A DNA stretch of 48,501 nucleotides from Deltaproteobacteria bacterium (GCA_003696955.1 RFGU01000140.1:1-48501); one strand, 5' to 3'. Numbered from the stretch's first letter, positions 1-8,688 are shown. Notes: a model not told the origin generated them from the letters alone. Translations and numbers: made by a program.

Positions 1-719
1 CCGCCGACCCGAAGGCGAGCCTCGTCGCGGACGTGCCCAAGCCACCCGACCTGCGCCCTCCCGATCCCGTGGAGCCCAAGGGCCGCCACGCGCTCGTATC
101 GGTCTTCCTCGCGGCGGCGTTCGGGCTCGTCGTCTGGGGGATCAAGACGCGTGGTTGGTACCTCGAGGAGATGACCGCCACCTTCCTCGGGCTCGGGATC
201 CTCGTCGTCCTCGTGGGACGACTCGGCGCCGACGAGGGCGCACGGACCTTCATCGGCGGCGCCGCCGAACTGACCCTGACGGCCCTGCTCATCGGGTTTG
301 CGCGTGGGATCAAGATCGTCCTCGAAGACGGCAAGATCATCGACACGGTCATCGATGCCGTGGCGACCCCCCTGGCTTCCGCCGGCCCCGAAGCCTCGGC
401 CCTGGGCATGTTCGTATTCCAGAGCATTCTCAACTTCTTCATTCCGTCGGGCAGCGGGCAGGCCTACGTGACCATGCCCATCATGGCGCCCTTGGCCGAC
501 CTCACCGGCGTGAGCCGCCAGATCGCCGTCCTCGCCTACCAGTTCGGCGACGGACTCACCAACATGATCGTCCCGACCAACGCGGTGCTCGTCGGGATCC
601 TCGGCATGGCCGGGATCCCCTTCGAACGGTGGTTGCGTTTCATGATGCCGGCGATGGTCCGGCTTTGGCTGATCTGCATCGCGGCCTTGCTCGTCGCGCT
701 GTGGATTGGCTATGATTGA
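1..719 (+). CDS. YfcC-family membrane carrier, C-terminal part (5' end outside window)
   Basis: The reading frame is open from base 3 and continues off the left edge, so only the last ~239 residues are present. Several hydrophobic segments are visible, ending in a helix before the stop. The stretch FFIPSGSGQA followed by NMIVPTNAVLVGILG is characteristic of the YfcC / C4-dicarboxylate anaerobic carrier group of the ion-transporter superfamily (SGSG and VPTN lie in the re-entrant substrate and ion-binding loops). These are inner-membrane secondary carriers for dicarboxylates or basic amino acids; the substrate cannot be read from the sequence. A charged, proline-rich loop (near KPPDLRPPDPVEPKGRH) precedes the first visible helix. 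The stop sits 6 nt before the next gene. Confidence 0.85.
   Translation, partial: ADPKASLVADVPKPPDLRPPDPVEPKGRHALVSVFLAAAFGLVVWGIKTRGWYLEEMTATFLGLGILVVLVGRLGADEGARTFIGGAAELTLTALLIGFARGIKIVLEDGKIIDTVIDAVATPLASAGPEASALGMFVFQSILNFFIPSGSGQAYVTMPIMAPLADLTGVSRQIAVLAYQFGDGLTNMIVPTNAVLVGILGMAGIPFERWLRFMMPAMVRLWLICIAALLVALWIGYD
711..716 (+). promoter_or_regulatory. TANNNT box (TATGAT), putative leaderless -10
   Basis: TATGAT overlaps the end of the carrier gene and ends 9 nt before the ATG at 726. No Shine-Dalgarno lies between. It belongs to the recurrent TANNNT pattern described in the findings. Confidence 0.4.
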
Positions 720-725
720 GCTACC

Positions 726-1754
726 ATGACTGCGACGCGGAGTGTCTCGCGGACACGGTGGGTTGCGGCGTCGCTGCTCTTCGGAGCGTGCACGATCCCC
801 AATCCCAACGCGACGTCGAGCAGCGGAACGACGACATCGGGCACGGGGGCTTCGACCGGCAAGGCGACGAGCGCCGCCTCGACGTCCACCGGCGTCTCGG
901 ACATGGCACCGCCACCGTGTGAACCGTCCGGCACCTGCATCCCCGATGCCCCGCCGGACTGGCAGGGGCCGGTGGTCGTGCTGGAGGGCTCGCCCCTCGA
1001 TCCCCCCGCGTGCGACATGCCGTGGCCCATGGAGATCCTTCGCGCCAACGCGGGGCTTACGGCCCCGGACCCCGTCTGCGACTGCGCGTGCGAGGCTCCG
1101 GAGGGCGGGACGTGTGGCGACGTCACGCTCAAGCGGCACGACTCGAGCTGCCTCGCGGTGCCCACGCTGCAGGTGTCGCTCGCGCCCGATTCGTGCGACG
1201 ACAACGGCGGCGCTGGTTTTCCGGCGGGGGGCAAGTGGCACGCAGAGCCGTCCGAATACGTGGGCGGCGGGTGTGCCCCGATCCCCACCGAGGACGTTCC
1301 CGAGGCCACCTGGGACACCGAGCACGTAATCTGTACGGCGGATGCCTTGCAAGGCACGTGCGAACCGTCGGCGACGTGCCGCCCCGCCCCCCCTGCGGAC
1401 GCCGTGGTGTGCATCCACAAGGACGGCGACCTTCCGTGCCCACAGCGATCGCCGTACACGAACCGGCAGGTGGTCTTCGGCGGGATGGACGACGGCCGCC
1501 GCTGCACCGAGTGTTCGTGCGGCGACCCGGAGGGCACGTGCGCGTCCGAGGTCCGCTTCGTCCAGAACAGTTGCATCGGCGGGGTCCTCGTGGGCTCCCA
1601 CGCCGTCGACGGCTCGTGCTTCGACGGCCCCATGCTGACCTTCGACTACCTCGCGCTCTCGTCGGCGACGCCGAACGCAACCTGTGCGCCGACCCCCTCC
1701 ATTCCGGAGGGCGAGGCACTTCCCAAGGAGCCGGTGACCCTTTGTTGCATGTGA
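726..1754 (+). CDS. Cys-rich lipoprotein with Ser/Thr/Gly stalk
   Basis: The 342 aa product has a lipoprotein signal peptide: a basic N-terminus, then SLLFGAC with the lipidated Cys at residue 22. A stalk of about 30 residues rich in Ser, Thr and Gly follows, then a cysteine-rich globular part with many paired Cys (for example CDCACEAPEGGTCGD and CTECSCGDPEGTC). The Cys-rich blocks look like a repeated disulfide module (two C-x-C-x-C groups), suggesting an exposed surface protein. No enzymatic motif is recognised and no function is proposed. Stalked lipoproteins of this style are common in Nannocystineae. The next gene starts inside the stop codon (GTGA overlap), which suggests co-translation with the PLD-type lipoprotein. 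Confidence 0.75.
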   Translation: MTATRSVSRTRWVAASLLFGACTIPNPNATSSSGTTTSGTGASTGKATSAASTSTGVSDMAPPPCEPSGTCIPDAPPDWQGPVVVLEGSPLDPPACDMPWPMEILRANAGLTAPDPVCDCACEAPEGGTCGDVTLKRHDSSCLAVPTLQVSLAPDSCDDNGGAGFPAGGKWHAEPSEYVGGGCAPIPTEDVPEATWDTEHVICTADALQGTCEPSATCRPAPPADAVVCIHKDGDLPCPQRSPYTNRQVVFGGMDDGRRCTECSCGDPEGTCASEVRFVQNSCIGGVLVGSHAVDGSCFDGPMLTFDYLALSSATPNATCAPTPSIPEGEALPKEPVTLCCM

Positions 1755-3382
1755 CCTGCGGCGGTCGCGGCGGCCGGACCGCCGTCACCGGCTCTTTCCG
1801 GCAGCGCTCCGGCCGCCCGTGGCGCCGGCATTCGGCGCGATCCCTAACGGCGGCACCTACGGCAACGTGGAGCACCGCCGTCCTACTGACCTTTCTTGCG
1901 GCGTGCGCCGGTCCGGCGGCGGGGCGGGGCCGCGATACGCGTTCCGAGCACGGGACGCCCGGCGCGTCGGCCGAAGCGGGGGGCGGAACCGTCGAGTTGC
2001 TCTGGTACGTCCCCGCTCCCGAGGCCCGTCCCTCGACCGCCTGCGAGACGCCGCTTTGCCGCAGCCTGGTCGAGGTCCTCGACGGAGCGCGAGAGCGCGT
2101 CGATCTGGCCGTCTACGGGGTGCGCGGGGCCCCCGCGGTGGTGGAAGCCGTGGATCGGGCGCGACAGCGCGGCGTCACGGTCCGCGGCGTCGTGGACCGC
2201 ACACCCGATGGGACGAACATCTACCGGGACACCGACGCCTTCGTCGCCCACCTCGACCGGGTACGGGACGACGGTGCGTACGAGCGGAAGGCGGCCCGCG
2301 CGCGTGCTCCCTCGGCCCCCCACGCCCCCCGGTGTCCTCGACCACCCGGTACCCACGGACCCGTACAGTGCCTCGCGTACGATCTCGGCGATCGTTGCCT
2401 CTTCGTCGCCCAAGCCGCCGCGGACGCCTTCGAGTCGGCGGGCGCCATCATGCACAACAAATTCGCCGTCGCGGACCGGCGCCGAGTGTGGACCGGTTCG
2501 GCCAACGTGAGTGACTCCGGGATCGGTGGCTACAACGCCAACGTCGTCCTGCGCATCGACGACGCGGCCGTCGGTGCACGCTACGCCGACTACTTCGAGG
2601 ATCTGCTCGCGGGACGCTTCCACGAGCCCCCGTCCGAGGACACCCCCCGCCCCGCCTCCCTGCCGGTGGCCGGCGGCACGGCCGAGGTCTTCTTCGCCCC
2701 GCGGGACCGGCCCATGACCCGCGGGCTCCGGCCCGTGATCCGAAGGGCGCGCGAGCGCATCGACGTTGCGGTGTTCTTCTTGACCCACAAACACCTCACC
2801 CAAGACCTCATCGATGCGCACCTGCGGGGGGTCGACGTGCGCGTGGTCCTCGACGCATCGGGCGCACGCAACGCATACTCGAAGCACTGGGTCCTGCGCG
2901 CCGCCGGGATCCCGGTGAAGGTGGAGAACTTCGGCGGCAAGATGCACATGAAGGCCACGGCCGTCGACGGCGAGGTCTTGGTCGCAGGTTCCATGAACTA
3001 CACGTCCGCCGGCGAGCGTACGAACGACGAGAACGTCGTCGTGCTGCGCCACCCCGCCCTTGCCCGACGCATGCACGAGGCGTTCGAATCCATGTTCTCG
3101 TCGCTGCCGGAGTGGACCCTGGAGGCGACGCCCGACCCCGAGAGTCGGCAGTCGGGTGCCTCGTGCGAGGACGGTGCGGACAACGACCACGACGGACGCA
3201 TCGACGGCGACGATCCGGGCTGCCGGGCACCGGAACCCCCGACGCCTCCCATCCTTCGCTTCGCCGACAAGGGCGATGCGAGCACATGTTCCATCGCGCG
3301 CTGGCCCGCCACCGCCACCGAGGCTCCCTCCACCGCGACCGCCACGACACACGTCCACGGCCGCGACACCTCGCCCCCCTAG
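1751..3382 (+). CDS. Phospholipase D-type phosphodiesterase lipoprotein
   Basis: The product is 543 aa from GTG at 1751, which overlaps the upstream stop; TTG at 1742 or 1745 are alternatives. A long basic N-region leads to LTFLAAC, with a likely lipobox Cys at residue 52. Two HKD motifs define the PLD superfamily: HNKFAVAD starting at residue 235 and HMKATAVD at residue 399, each followed by the usual Gly-Ser-x-Asn. Both catalytic halves look complete. Such proteins hydrolyse phosphodiesters (phospholipid or nucleic acid); the substrate cannot be told here. The C-terminal part holds EDGADNDHDGRIDGDDPGC, a calcium-binding-like acidic repeat typical of secreted myxobacterial proteins. The frame is open far upstream, but that part is shadow of the previous gene. 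Confidence 0.85.
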   Translation: MTCGGRGGRTAVTGSFRQRSGRPWRRHSARSLTAAPTATWSTAVLLTFLAACAGPAAGRGRDTRSEHGTPGASAEAGGGTVELLWYVPAPEARPSTACETPLCRSLVEVLDGARERVDLAVYGVRGAPAVVEAVDRARQRGVTVRGVVDRTPDGTNIYRDTDAFVAHLDRVRDDGAYERKAARARAPSAPHAPRCPRPPGTHGPVQCLAYDLGDRCLFVAQAAADAFESAGAIMHNKFAVADRRRVWTGSANVSDSGIGGYNANVVLRIDDAAVGARYADYFEDLLAGRFHEPPSEDTPRPASLPVAGGTAEVFFAPRDRPMTRGLRPVIRRARERIDVAVFFLTHKHLTQDLIDAHLRGVDVRVVLDASGARNAYSKHWVLRAAGIPVKVENFGGKMHMKATAVDGEVLVAGSMNYTSAGERTNDENVVVLRHPALARRMHEAFESMFSSLPEWTLEATPDPESRQSGASCEDGADNDHDGRIDGDDPGCRAPEPPTPPILRFADKGDASTCSIARWPATATEAPSTATATTHVHGRDTSPP

Positions 3383-4545
3383 CGGCCGAAGACGATACGT
3401 TCCTTACCGAGGAGCCACGCGACGCCGTGGATCGCCGCTACGGTGACCAGGGCCGACACGGCGACCGTCGTGGCCACGAACATGGCGTCGGGGGCCTCGC
3501 CGCGCAGTACGCTGCCGAGGGAAACCATCGATCCGAAGACCGGAACGGCCGCCATCCACGGCCGCGGTTGCACCGGCTCGACGATGGTGAAGACCCCGAC
3601 GAGCATGGGCAGGAACATCAAGAGCGACAGGTACGTCTGAGCCTCCTTGAAGCTGCGAGCGAAGATCCCGACGAGCAGCTGGAGGGCCGCCACCATGGGG
3701 GCGACGGGCAGGGCCATCACCACGAGGGCTCCGAGCAGGCGTGCGCCCACGTCCAGATGCACGCCCAGCCCCTCGAGGGGCACGAAGCGGAATGCCGCCC
3801 ACATGGCCACGGCGGTCAAGACCACCGACAGGACCGAGAAGACCGACGTCGCCGCCCACTTGGCGGCCGCGACGATCCAACGCGAGATGGGGTGGAGCAA
3901 GAGCGGCTCGAGGGAACCACGCTCGCGCTCACCGGCCGAGGCGTCCGTGGCGACGTACATGCCGCCGACGAACCCCGCGAGCACGATGAACATGGGCAGG
4001 AACCCGAGCACCAGGGCGGCCCGCCCCCGATCGGTGGCAAGGTCCACGGACTCGGCCACGACCGCACGGGTGATCCGCGGATCGATCCCCCGCAGCAGCA
4101 AGCGAGACATACCGATGCGGGTCCCATACCCCTCGACGACTCGCTCCACGCGCCGGGCGGCCCGCAGCGTGCCCGGGCGCGAGCCGTGGGTGACGACGCG
4201 GACGCCCACGGGCCGAAGCTGGCGTAGGTCCTCGTCGAACGACTCCGGGATCTCCACGATGGCGTCGAGATCCCCCGCCGCGAGGGCCGCTTCCGGATCG
4301 CCCGGGGCTTCGGTGGACTCGATCCCGCGATCCGTCAGGTAGTCGACGAAATTCGGCGCATGGTCCGCTCCGACGAACACCACGCGGACGGGGCGGTCGG
4401 GGGCTTGGCTCTTGCCCATCCACGCGTACATGCCGACCACCATCAGCGGACCGACCAAGGGGTAGATGAGCGCCGCCAGCAGGGATCGGCGGTCGCGCAG
4501 GGCGTCGCGCAGTTCCTTGCCGAAGATGGCGCGAAATACGCTCAT
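3379..4545 (-). CDS. ABC-2 type exporter permease (NatB-like)
   Basis: The product is 388 aa and starts with ATG at 4545, inside the stop codon of the ATPase gene (ATGA overlap). One membrane helix near residues 24-42 (LAALIYPLVGPLMVVGMYAW region) is followed by a large extracytoplasmic domain of about 130 residues and then five or six helices in the C-terminal half. This is the NatB/ABC-2 topology. The block GERERGSLEPLLLHPISR just before the second helix cluster is the usual coupling segment of these permeases. With the adjacent ATPase it would form an exporter, possibly Na+ or small-molecule efflux as in NatAB; the substrate is unknown. Its stop overlaps by 4 nt the stop of the convergent PLD gene. 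Confidence 0.85.
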   Translation of the reverse strand: MSVFRAIFGKELRDALRDRRSLLAALIYPLVGPLMVVGMYAWMGKSQAPDRPVRVVFVGADHAPNFVDYLTDRGIESTEAPGDPEAALAAGDLDAIVEIPESFDEDLRQLRPVGVRVVTHGSRPGTLRAARRVERVVEGYGTRIGMSRLLLRGIDPRITRAVVAESVDLATDRGRAALVLGFLPMFIVLAGFVGGMYVATDASAGERERGSLEPLLLHPISRWIVAAAKWAATSVFSVLSVVLTAVAMWAAFRFVPLEGLGVHLDVGARLLGALVVMALPVAPMVAALQLLVGIFARSFKEAQTYLSLLMFLPMLVGVFTIVEPVQPRPWMAAVPVFGSMVSLGSVLRGEAPDAMFVATTVAVSALVTVAAIHGVAWLLGKERIVFGR

Positions 4546-5273
4546 TGGGCCACATCTCCTTCCGCGAGGGCCACGAACGCCTCTTCGAGGTCACTGCACC
4601 CCGCCGCGTCCATGATCGCCGCCGCGTCGCCCTCGGCGACGACGCGGCCCCCCGCGATGACCACGATCTCGTCGCACAGCGCCGAGACCTCCTGCATGAT
4701 GTGACTCGAGAACAGCACACAACGCCCCTCGGCGCGCAGGCCACGGATGAGGTCGCGCACCGCCCGCGTGCTCATGACGTCGAGCCCGTTCGTCGGCTCG
4801 TCGAGAACCACGTTGGACGGATCGTGGACGAGCGCGCGCGCCAGGGCGACCTTGGCCCGCTCCCCCTGGGAGAATCCGGCAACCCGGCGGTCGGCGACCT
4901 CCTCGAGACCGAGTCGCTCGATCCACGCATCGACGGCCCGCGCGAGCCCGGTCCCGGTCATGCCCCGCAGCCGGCCGTAGTATGCGATGTTCTCCCGCGC
5001 CGTGAGCCGCGGATAGAGGCCCCGGGCGTCGGGCAAGACGCCCATGCGCGCACGGGCCTCGGCCGGCCGCGCCATGACGTCGATCCCGTCGATGCGGACC
5101 GTCCCCCCGTCGGCACGCAGAAGACCCGTCATGATCCGCAGGGACGTCGTCTTGCCGGCCCCGTTGGGACCGAGCAGGCCCGTCACCTTCCCGTCGGCGG
5201 CCCTGAAGGAGACGCCGCGCACCGCCCGCACGGTTCCGAACGACTTGCGAACGTCGTCGAACTCGATCGTCAC
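4542..5273 (-). CDS. ABC transporter ATP-binding protein (NatA-like)
   Basis: The 243 aa product has all ABC ATPase motifs: Walker A GPNGAGKT (residues 35-42), a signature in the NatA-type variant form FSQGERAKVALARAL, Walker B with D-loop VVLDEPTNGLD, and the switch His in FSSHIMQEV. The start is GTG at 5273, inside the stop of the upstream hydrolase gene (GTGA), and the permease begins inside this gene's stop. Three proteins are therefore probably made by translational coupling from one mRNA. The role is energising export by the partner permease at the cytoplasmic face of the inner membrane. Confidence 0.9.
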   Translation of the reverse strand: MTIEFDDVRKSFGTVRAVRGVSFRAADGKVTGLLGPNGAGKTTSLRIMTGLLRADGGTVRIDGIDVMARPAEARARMGVLPDARGLYPRLTARENIAYYGRLRGMTGTGLARAVDAWIERLGLEEVADRRVAGFSQGERAKVALARALVHDPSNVVLDEPTNGLDVMSTRAVRDLIRGLRAEGRCVLFSSHIMQEVSALCDEIVVIAGGRVVAEGDAAAIMDAAGCSDLEEAFVALAEGDVAQ

Positions 5274-6763
5274 GGTCTAGGCCCTCCCGCGTCGACGAAG
5301 AACGGAAGCGGCGCGAAGGACTCCACGCACGAGGTGTCCACCTCGGCGAAGCTCCCGGGTGCCGCGAGGAACTCGCCCACCAGGTCCGGCACACACCCCG
5401 CGACCAAGGTTCCGTGCCCGGCCCGAGGGACCACCACGTGCCACGAACGCGTGAGCCCGCGGGCGGCCAGCTCCGCCCACCGCGGCGGTGTGACCGGATC
5501 CAACTGCCCCGACAGCAACAACACCGGAACGTCGCTCGTCACGGGTGCCTTGACGTCGGGGGGCACCTCCCCATGGGGCCAACGGGCACAGACCTCCCGC
5601 AACAGGTCCACGAGCACGGTGCCCAGGAAGGTCCCCTCGGACTTGGCGCGGGCGCGTTCGGGCTCGATGAACGGCACGTCCTCGGCGCAGACCACCGACA
5701 ACATCATGGCCGTCGCCATGGAGCCTTCCACCTCGTCGGCGAAGACGAGTCCCTGTCCGAGCAGGGGGTCTAGATCACCGGCGGCCAGGCGATGCAGCGT
5801 ATACGGCAAGATGGGTGCCAAGTCCGTGGCGTAGAGCAGGCCCCGCACGAGCGGCGCCACGATGCGTCGTGACGCCTCGACCTCGAAGGACTCGCCGGTC
5901 CGCGGATGTTCGGCGCGGACGGTCCGCGGTGCGCGAGCGAGATCGGCCAAGGCCTCGGAGAATCGGTGAGCGAGGTCGCCGAAGGCTTCGTTGCACGCTT
6001 CGTCGGCCGCACAGGCCGCGAGCCGACCGTCGAGGGCAGCCTGGGCGTCGGTCGCGAAGTCCTCGAAGAGGACCATCTCCGGCGGGGCCACCCCGTCGAG
6101 CACCGCAGCGGCCACCCGGTCCTGGTGCCGGCGCATGTAGGAAAGCGCCATGCGCGTGCCATAGGAGGCCCCCACGAGGGCAATCCGATCGTGGCCGAGG
6201 GCCATCCGCACCCGCTCGAGATCCGCCACGGCGTGCTCGGTGGTGACCACGCGTGGATCGAGGGGAAGGCCCTCGAGGCACCGCGCGAGTTCGGCGAAGT
6301 CGGGCACGGGGTCGAGCCGGCGGGCGGGATCCTCCGGTTCGTCACAGACCATGCCCGCCGAGCGCCCCGTACCGCGCTGGTCGACGAGGACGACGTCGTG
6401 ACGGCGGCGGACGTCGCCGAGCATGGGCAAAAGGCGCGGATAGGTGGCGATGCTGGCCTGCCCTGGCCCACCTGCGAGCATGTAGACGGGGAGCGCGTCC
6501 GGGGTGGGCGACGACGCGGGCACGATGGCCACGGCGAGATCGAGCGTCGCGTCGGGCTCTGCCCCTTCACCGAGAGGCACGCGGACGGTCCCACAATGGG
6601 CGGACAGTCCCCCGGCCAGTCGGCACGAGGCAAAGTCGGCCGGAATCCGACGTCGCGCCCCTTCGTCGGCCCCGGTGCACGCCACGACGCTCATGGCCCC
6701 GGCGAGGAGCACGACGGCCGACCGAGGAAGCGATACGTCGGCGGTCGAAGTTCCCTCGGGCAT
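5270..6763 (-). CDS. TAP-type alpha/beta hydrolase lipoprotein (peptidase S33 family)
   Basis: The product is 497 aa from ATG at 6763. Its signal peptide ends in SVVAC with the lipobox Cys at residue 29. The oxyanion loop LAGGPGQA (about 97-103), DQRGTGRS, and the nucleophile elbow GASYG with Ser200 identify the prolyl/tripeptidyl aminopeptidase (TAP) branch of alpha/beta hydrolases. Late in the chain, SGQLDPVTPP supplies the acid and AGHGTLV the catalytic His, so the triad is complete. The likely role is releasing N-terminal residues from peptides outside the cytoplasmic membrane. The same frame stays open to 8659, but upstream of 6763 it is shadow of murJ. Coupling to the ABC exporter suggests a shared peptide substrate, which is inference. 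Confidence 0.88.
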   Translation of the reverse strand: MPEGTSTADVSLPRSAVVLLAGAMSVVACTGADEGARRRIPADFASCRLAGGLSAHCGTVRVPLGEGAEPDATLDLAVAIVPASSPTPDALPVYMLAGGPGQASIATYPRLLPMLGDVRRRHDVVLVDQRGTGRSAGMVCDEPEDPARRLDPVPDFAELARCLEGLPLDPRVVTTEHAVADLERVRMALGHDRIALVGASYGTRMALSYMRRHQDRVAAAVLDGVAPPEMVLFEDFATDAQAALDGRLAACAADEACNEAFGDLAHRFSEALADLARAPRTVRAEHPRTGESFEVEASRRIVAPLVRGLLYATDLAPILPYTLHRLAAGDLDPLLGQGLVFADEVEGSMATAMMLSVVCAEDVPFIEPERARAKSEGTFLGTVLVDLLREVCARWPHGEVPPDVKAPVTSDVPVLLLSGQLDPVTPPRWAELAARGLTRSWHVVVPRAGHGTLVAGCVPDLVGEFLAAPGSFAEVDTSCVESFAPLPFFVDAGGPRP

Positions 6764-6795
6764 GGGGCGCCGGCAGTACACACCACTCGAGCGCC

Positions 6796-8469
6796 CTATT
6801 CCACCGTACGGTCCGGGTCGTCGCCTCCGTCCGCCCCCGTCCGCCCCCTTCCGCGCAGGCGGCCGATCAGGCGGCGCGGGAGCGTGGCGAGCAGGGCCCC
6901 CCCGGGGTAGCCGAGCCGCGCCAGGATCCCGACGTAGGCCCACGCGGCCACGGCGATCACCCCAGCCAAGACCACAGCACGGACGAATCGAACCGCGACG
7001 GGGCTTGCTCCGTGCCCGGCCCACGCGACCGACGCGTCGATGGCCGCGGCCCCCACGACGGAGATCCCGGCGAGCATGCCGAGGGCGCCGAGAAGGACGG
7101 CGAGGTCGCGGCCATCCCGGAAGGTGCGCACGGGACCGATGTGTCGGGCATAGGCGAGGCGGAGGACGCCGACGTTGACGAAGGCCCCGAGCGTGGTGCC
7201 GAAGGCGATCCCCGGTGCCCCGAGCACGCGGTAGGTCGCCGCGTTGAATCCAAGGTTGACGGCCACGGCCGCGACCGACGCGGCCAGCGGGATCCGCGGA
7301 CGATTCGTGGCGTAGAAGGCCGGCGCGAGGATCTTGACCAGGCTGTAGGGCAACAGGCCCACGGCGTAGGCCCGCAGCACGTCGGCCGTCGCGGCCGTAT
7401 CGGCGGCAGAGAAGCGTCCACGCTCGAAGATCGTCGCCACGATGGGATCGGCCAGGACGAAGAGCCCCACCGCGCTGGCGGCCGTCAGCATCCACGCGGC
7501 GGACAGTCCCTCCCCCGTCCTGCGTGAAAGCCCCTCCACGTCGGCCCGTGCGGCGTCCTCCGCCACCTTCGTGGTGGTCACCGTCGCCAGGGCTACCCCG
7601 AACATGCCGATGGGCAGGTAGAACAGGCGGAACGCGTAGGAGAGTTGCGCCACCGGTCCGTCGCCGAGCTCGCTCGCGAACCGGGTGTTCACGAACACGT
7701 TCAATTGCACCGCGGCGAGGCCGAGGACGGCCGGCGCCATCAAACGCACGATCCGACGCACGCCCGCGTCGCGCAAGAGCCCGCGCAACCGCGGCAGGGG
7801 CCGTGCCCCCATGCGCCACAGGGCCGGTACCTGGACGCCCGCCTGGGCCGCGCCGGCCAGGGTCGTGGCCGCGCTCCACCACAAAAGGCGCTGCTCCGCC
7901 GCGCCGCCATGCCACCACAGCACCGTGCCCGCCGCCAGGAGGACCAGGTTGAAGACCGCCGGTGCGAAGGCCGGCACGAGGAACCGACGCTCCGCGTTGA
8001 GCACCCCCATCCACACGGCCGCGACGCTGACGAGGGGAAGCAACGGCATCATCAACCGCGTCGCGTCCACGGCCAGAGCGACCTTGGCGGCGTCGCCGGC
8101 GAATCCCGCCGAGATCGCGCGCACGACGGCCTCGGCGTACAGGATCCCGAGGGCCGCGATGGCTCCGGTCGCCAGCAGCACGCCGCCGAGCACGAGGTTG
8201 GCCAGGCGCCGGGCGGCGGCCTCCCCCTGCCCTTCGCGTACGGCCGCGAAGGTCGGCACGAACGCACTGGACAAGGCGCCCTCGGCGAACAGATCCCGCA
8301 ACAGGTTGGGGATCCGAAACGCCACCTGGTAGGCGTCGGCCAGCACGCCCGCACCGAACAGCGCCGCGAACAACGCCTCCCGGACGAGCCCGAGCACCCG
8401 TGAGGTCAACACGGCCGCGCTGAGCGCGCCCGACTGCCGCAGGGTGCTCGCCACGGACGCAGTGTTCAC
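6796..8469 (-). CDS. murJ: Lipid II flippase MurJ (MviN)
   Basis: The product is about 557 aa with the multi-helix MurJ profile. Family blocks are plain: SRVLGLVREALFAALFGAG, ADAYQVAFRIPNLLRDLFAE, then GALSSAFVPTF near the N-terminus, and KILAPAFYATNRPRIPL in the second half. MurJ flips the peptidoglycan precursor lipid II across the inner membrane. I chose GTG at 8469 because it gives the usual short N-terminus before the first conserved block; a GGGAGG lies just 2 nt upstream, which is too close to be ideal. The frame is open to a TTG at 8553. The gene is followed after 32 nt by the TAP hydrolase. Confidence 0.92.
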   Translation of the reverse strand: MNTASVASTLRQSGALSAAVLTSRVLGLVREALFAALFGAGVLADAYQVAFRIPNLLRDLFAEGALSSAFVPTFAAVREGQGEAAARRLANLVLGGVLLATGAIAALGILYAEAVVRAISAGFAGDAAKVALAVDATRLMMPLLPLVSVAAVWMGVLNAERRFLVPAFAPAVFNLVLLAAGTVLWWHGGAAEQRLLWWSAATTLAGAAQAGVQVPALWRMGARPLPRLRGLLRDAGVRRIVRLMAPAVLGLAAVQLNVFVNTRFASELGDGPVAQLSYAFRLFYLPIGMFGVALATVTTTKVAEDAARADVEGLSRRTGEGLSAAWMLTAASAVGLFVLADPIVATIFERGRFSAADTAATADVLRAYAVGLLPYSLVKILAPAFYATNRPRIPLAASVAAVAVNLGFNAATYRVLGAPGIAFGTTLGAFVNVGVLRLAYARHIGPVRTFRDGRDLAVLLGALGMLAGISVVGAAAIDASVAWAGHGASPVAVRFVRAVVLAGVIAVAAWAYVGILARLGYPGGALLATLPRRLIGRLRGRGRTGADGGDDPDRTVE

Positions 8470-8548
8470 GACCTCCCGCGCGCGGCCAAGGAAGCCGTGA
8501 CTTCGCGCCGGGATCCTGCCGCCCGGCCCACCGGGCCCACGGGCAAGT

Positions 8549-8578
8549 GGCAACGCTGGTTGCCGGATCGGCCGGCAA
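8549..8578 (-). promoter_or_regulatory. Two overlapping, mutually exclusive hairpins in the murJ leader
   Basis: TTGCCGG and CCGGCAA (8560-8566 and 8572-8578) form a perfect 7-bp stem with a 5-nt loop. GGCAAC and GTTGCC (8549-8554 and 8559-8564) form a perfect 6-bp stem with a 4-nt loop. They share 8560-8564, so only one can form at a time. They lie 80-110 nt upstream of the murJ start. The geometry is attenuator-like, but no ligand or antisense signal is visible. Confidence 0.3.
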
Positions 8579-8635
8579 AGCCTGCAACTCTCGTAGCCAG
8601 ATCGCAGCCGAGCACACTCTCCGCGCCGGCCGCTG

Positions 8636-8652
8636 CACAGAATTGTCCTGTG
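8636..8652. promoter_or_regulatory. Dyad CACAG-N7-CTGTG, possible operator
   Basis: A perfect 5-bp dyad sits in an AT-richer patch between divergent murJ and the small membrane protein genes, 19 nt upstream of the sigma-54-like element. Spacing of about one helical turn between half-site centres fits a dimeric regulator site. No regulator gene is adjacent. Confidence 0.25.
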
Positions 8653-8670
8653 ATCTCAAGGGAGACTAAG

Positions 8671-8688
8671 TTGGCACGAACCTCGCAT
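8671..8688 (+). promoter_or_regulatory. Sigma-54-like -24/-12 promoter
   Basis: TTGGCACG, then 4 nt, then TCGCA matches the sigma-54 consensus TTGGCACG-N4-TTGCA with one mismatch. The diagnostic GG-N10-GC spacing is exact (GG at 8673-8674, GC at 8685-8686). A start of transcription near 8698 would leave a leader of about 40 nt with an AGAGG Shine-Dalgarno before the ATG at 8738. Confidence 0.45.

Noticed and set aside
1010-1750. A long N-terminal extension of the PLD-type gene
   Set aside because: This part overlaps the lipoprotein gene in another frame and has Arg-rich, unnatural composition; the signal peptide after 1751 marks the real start.
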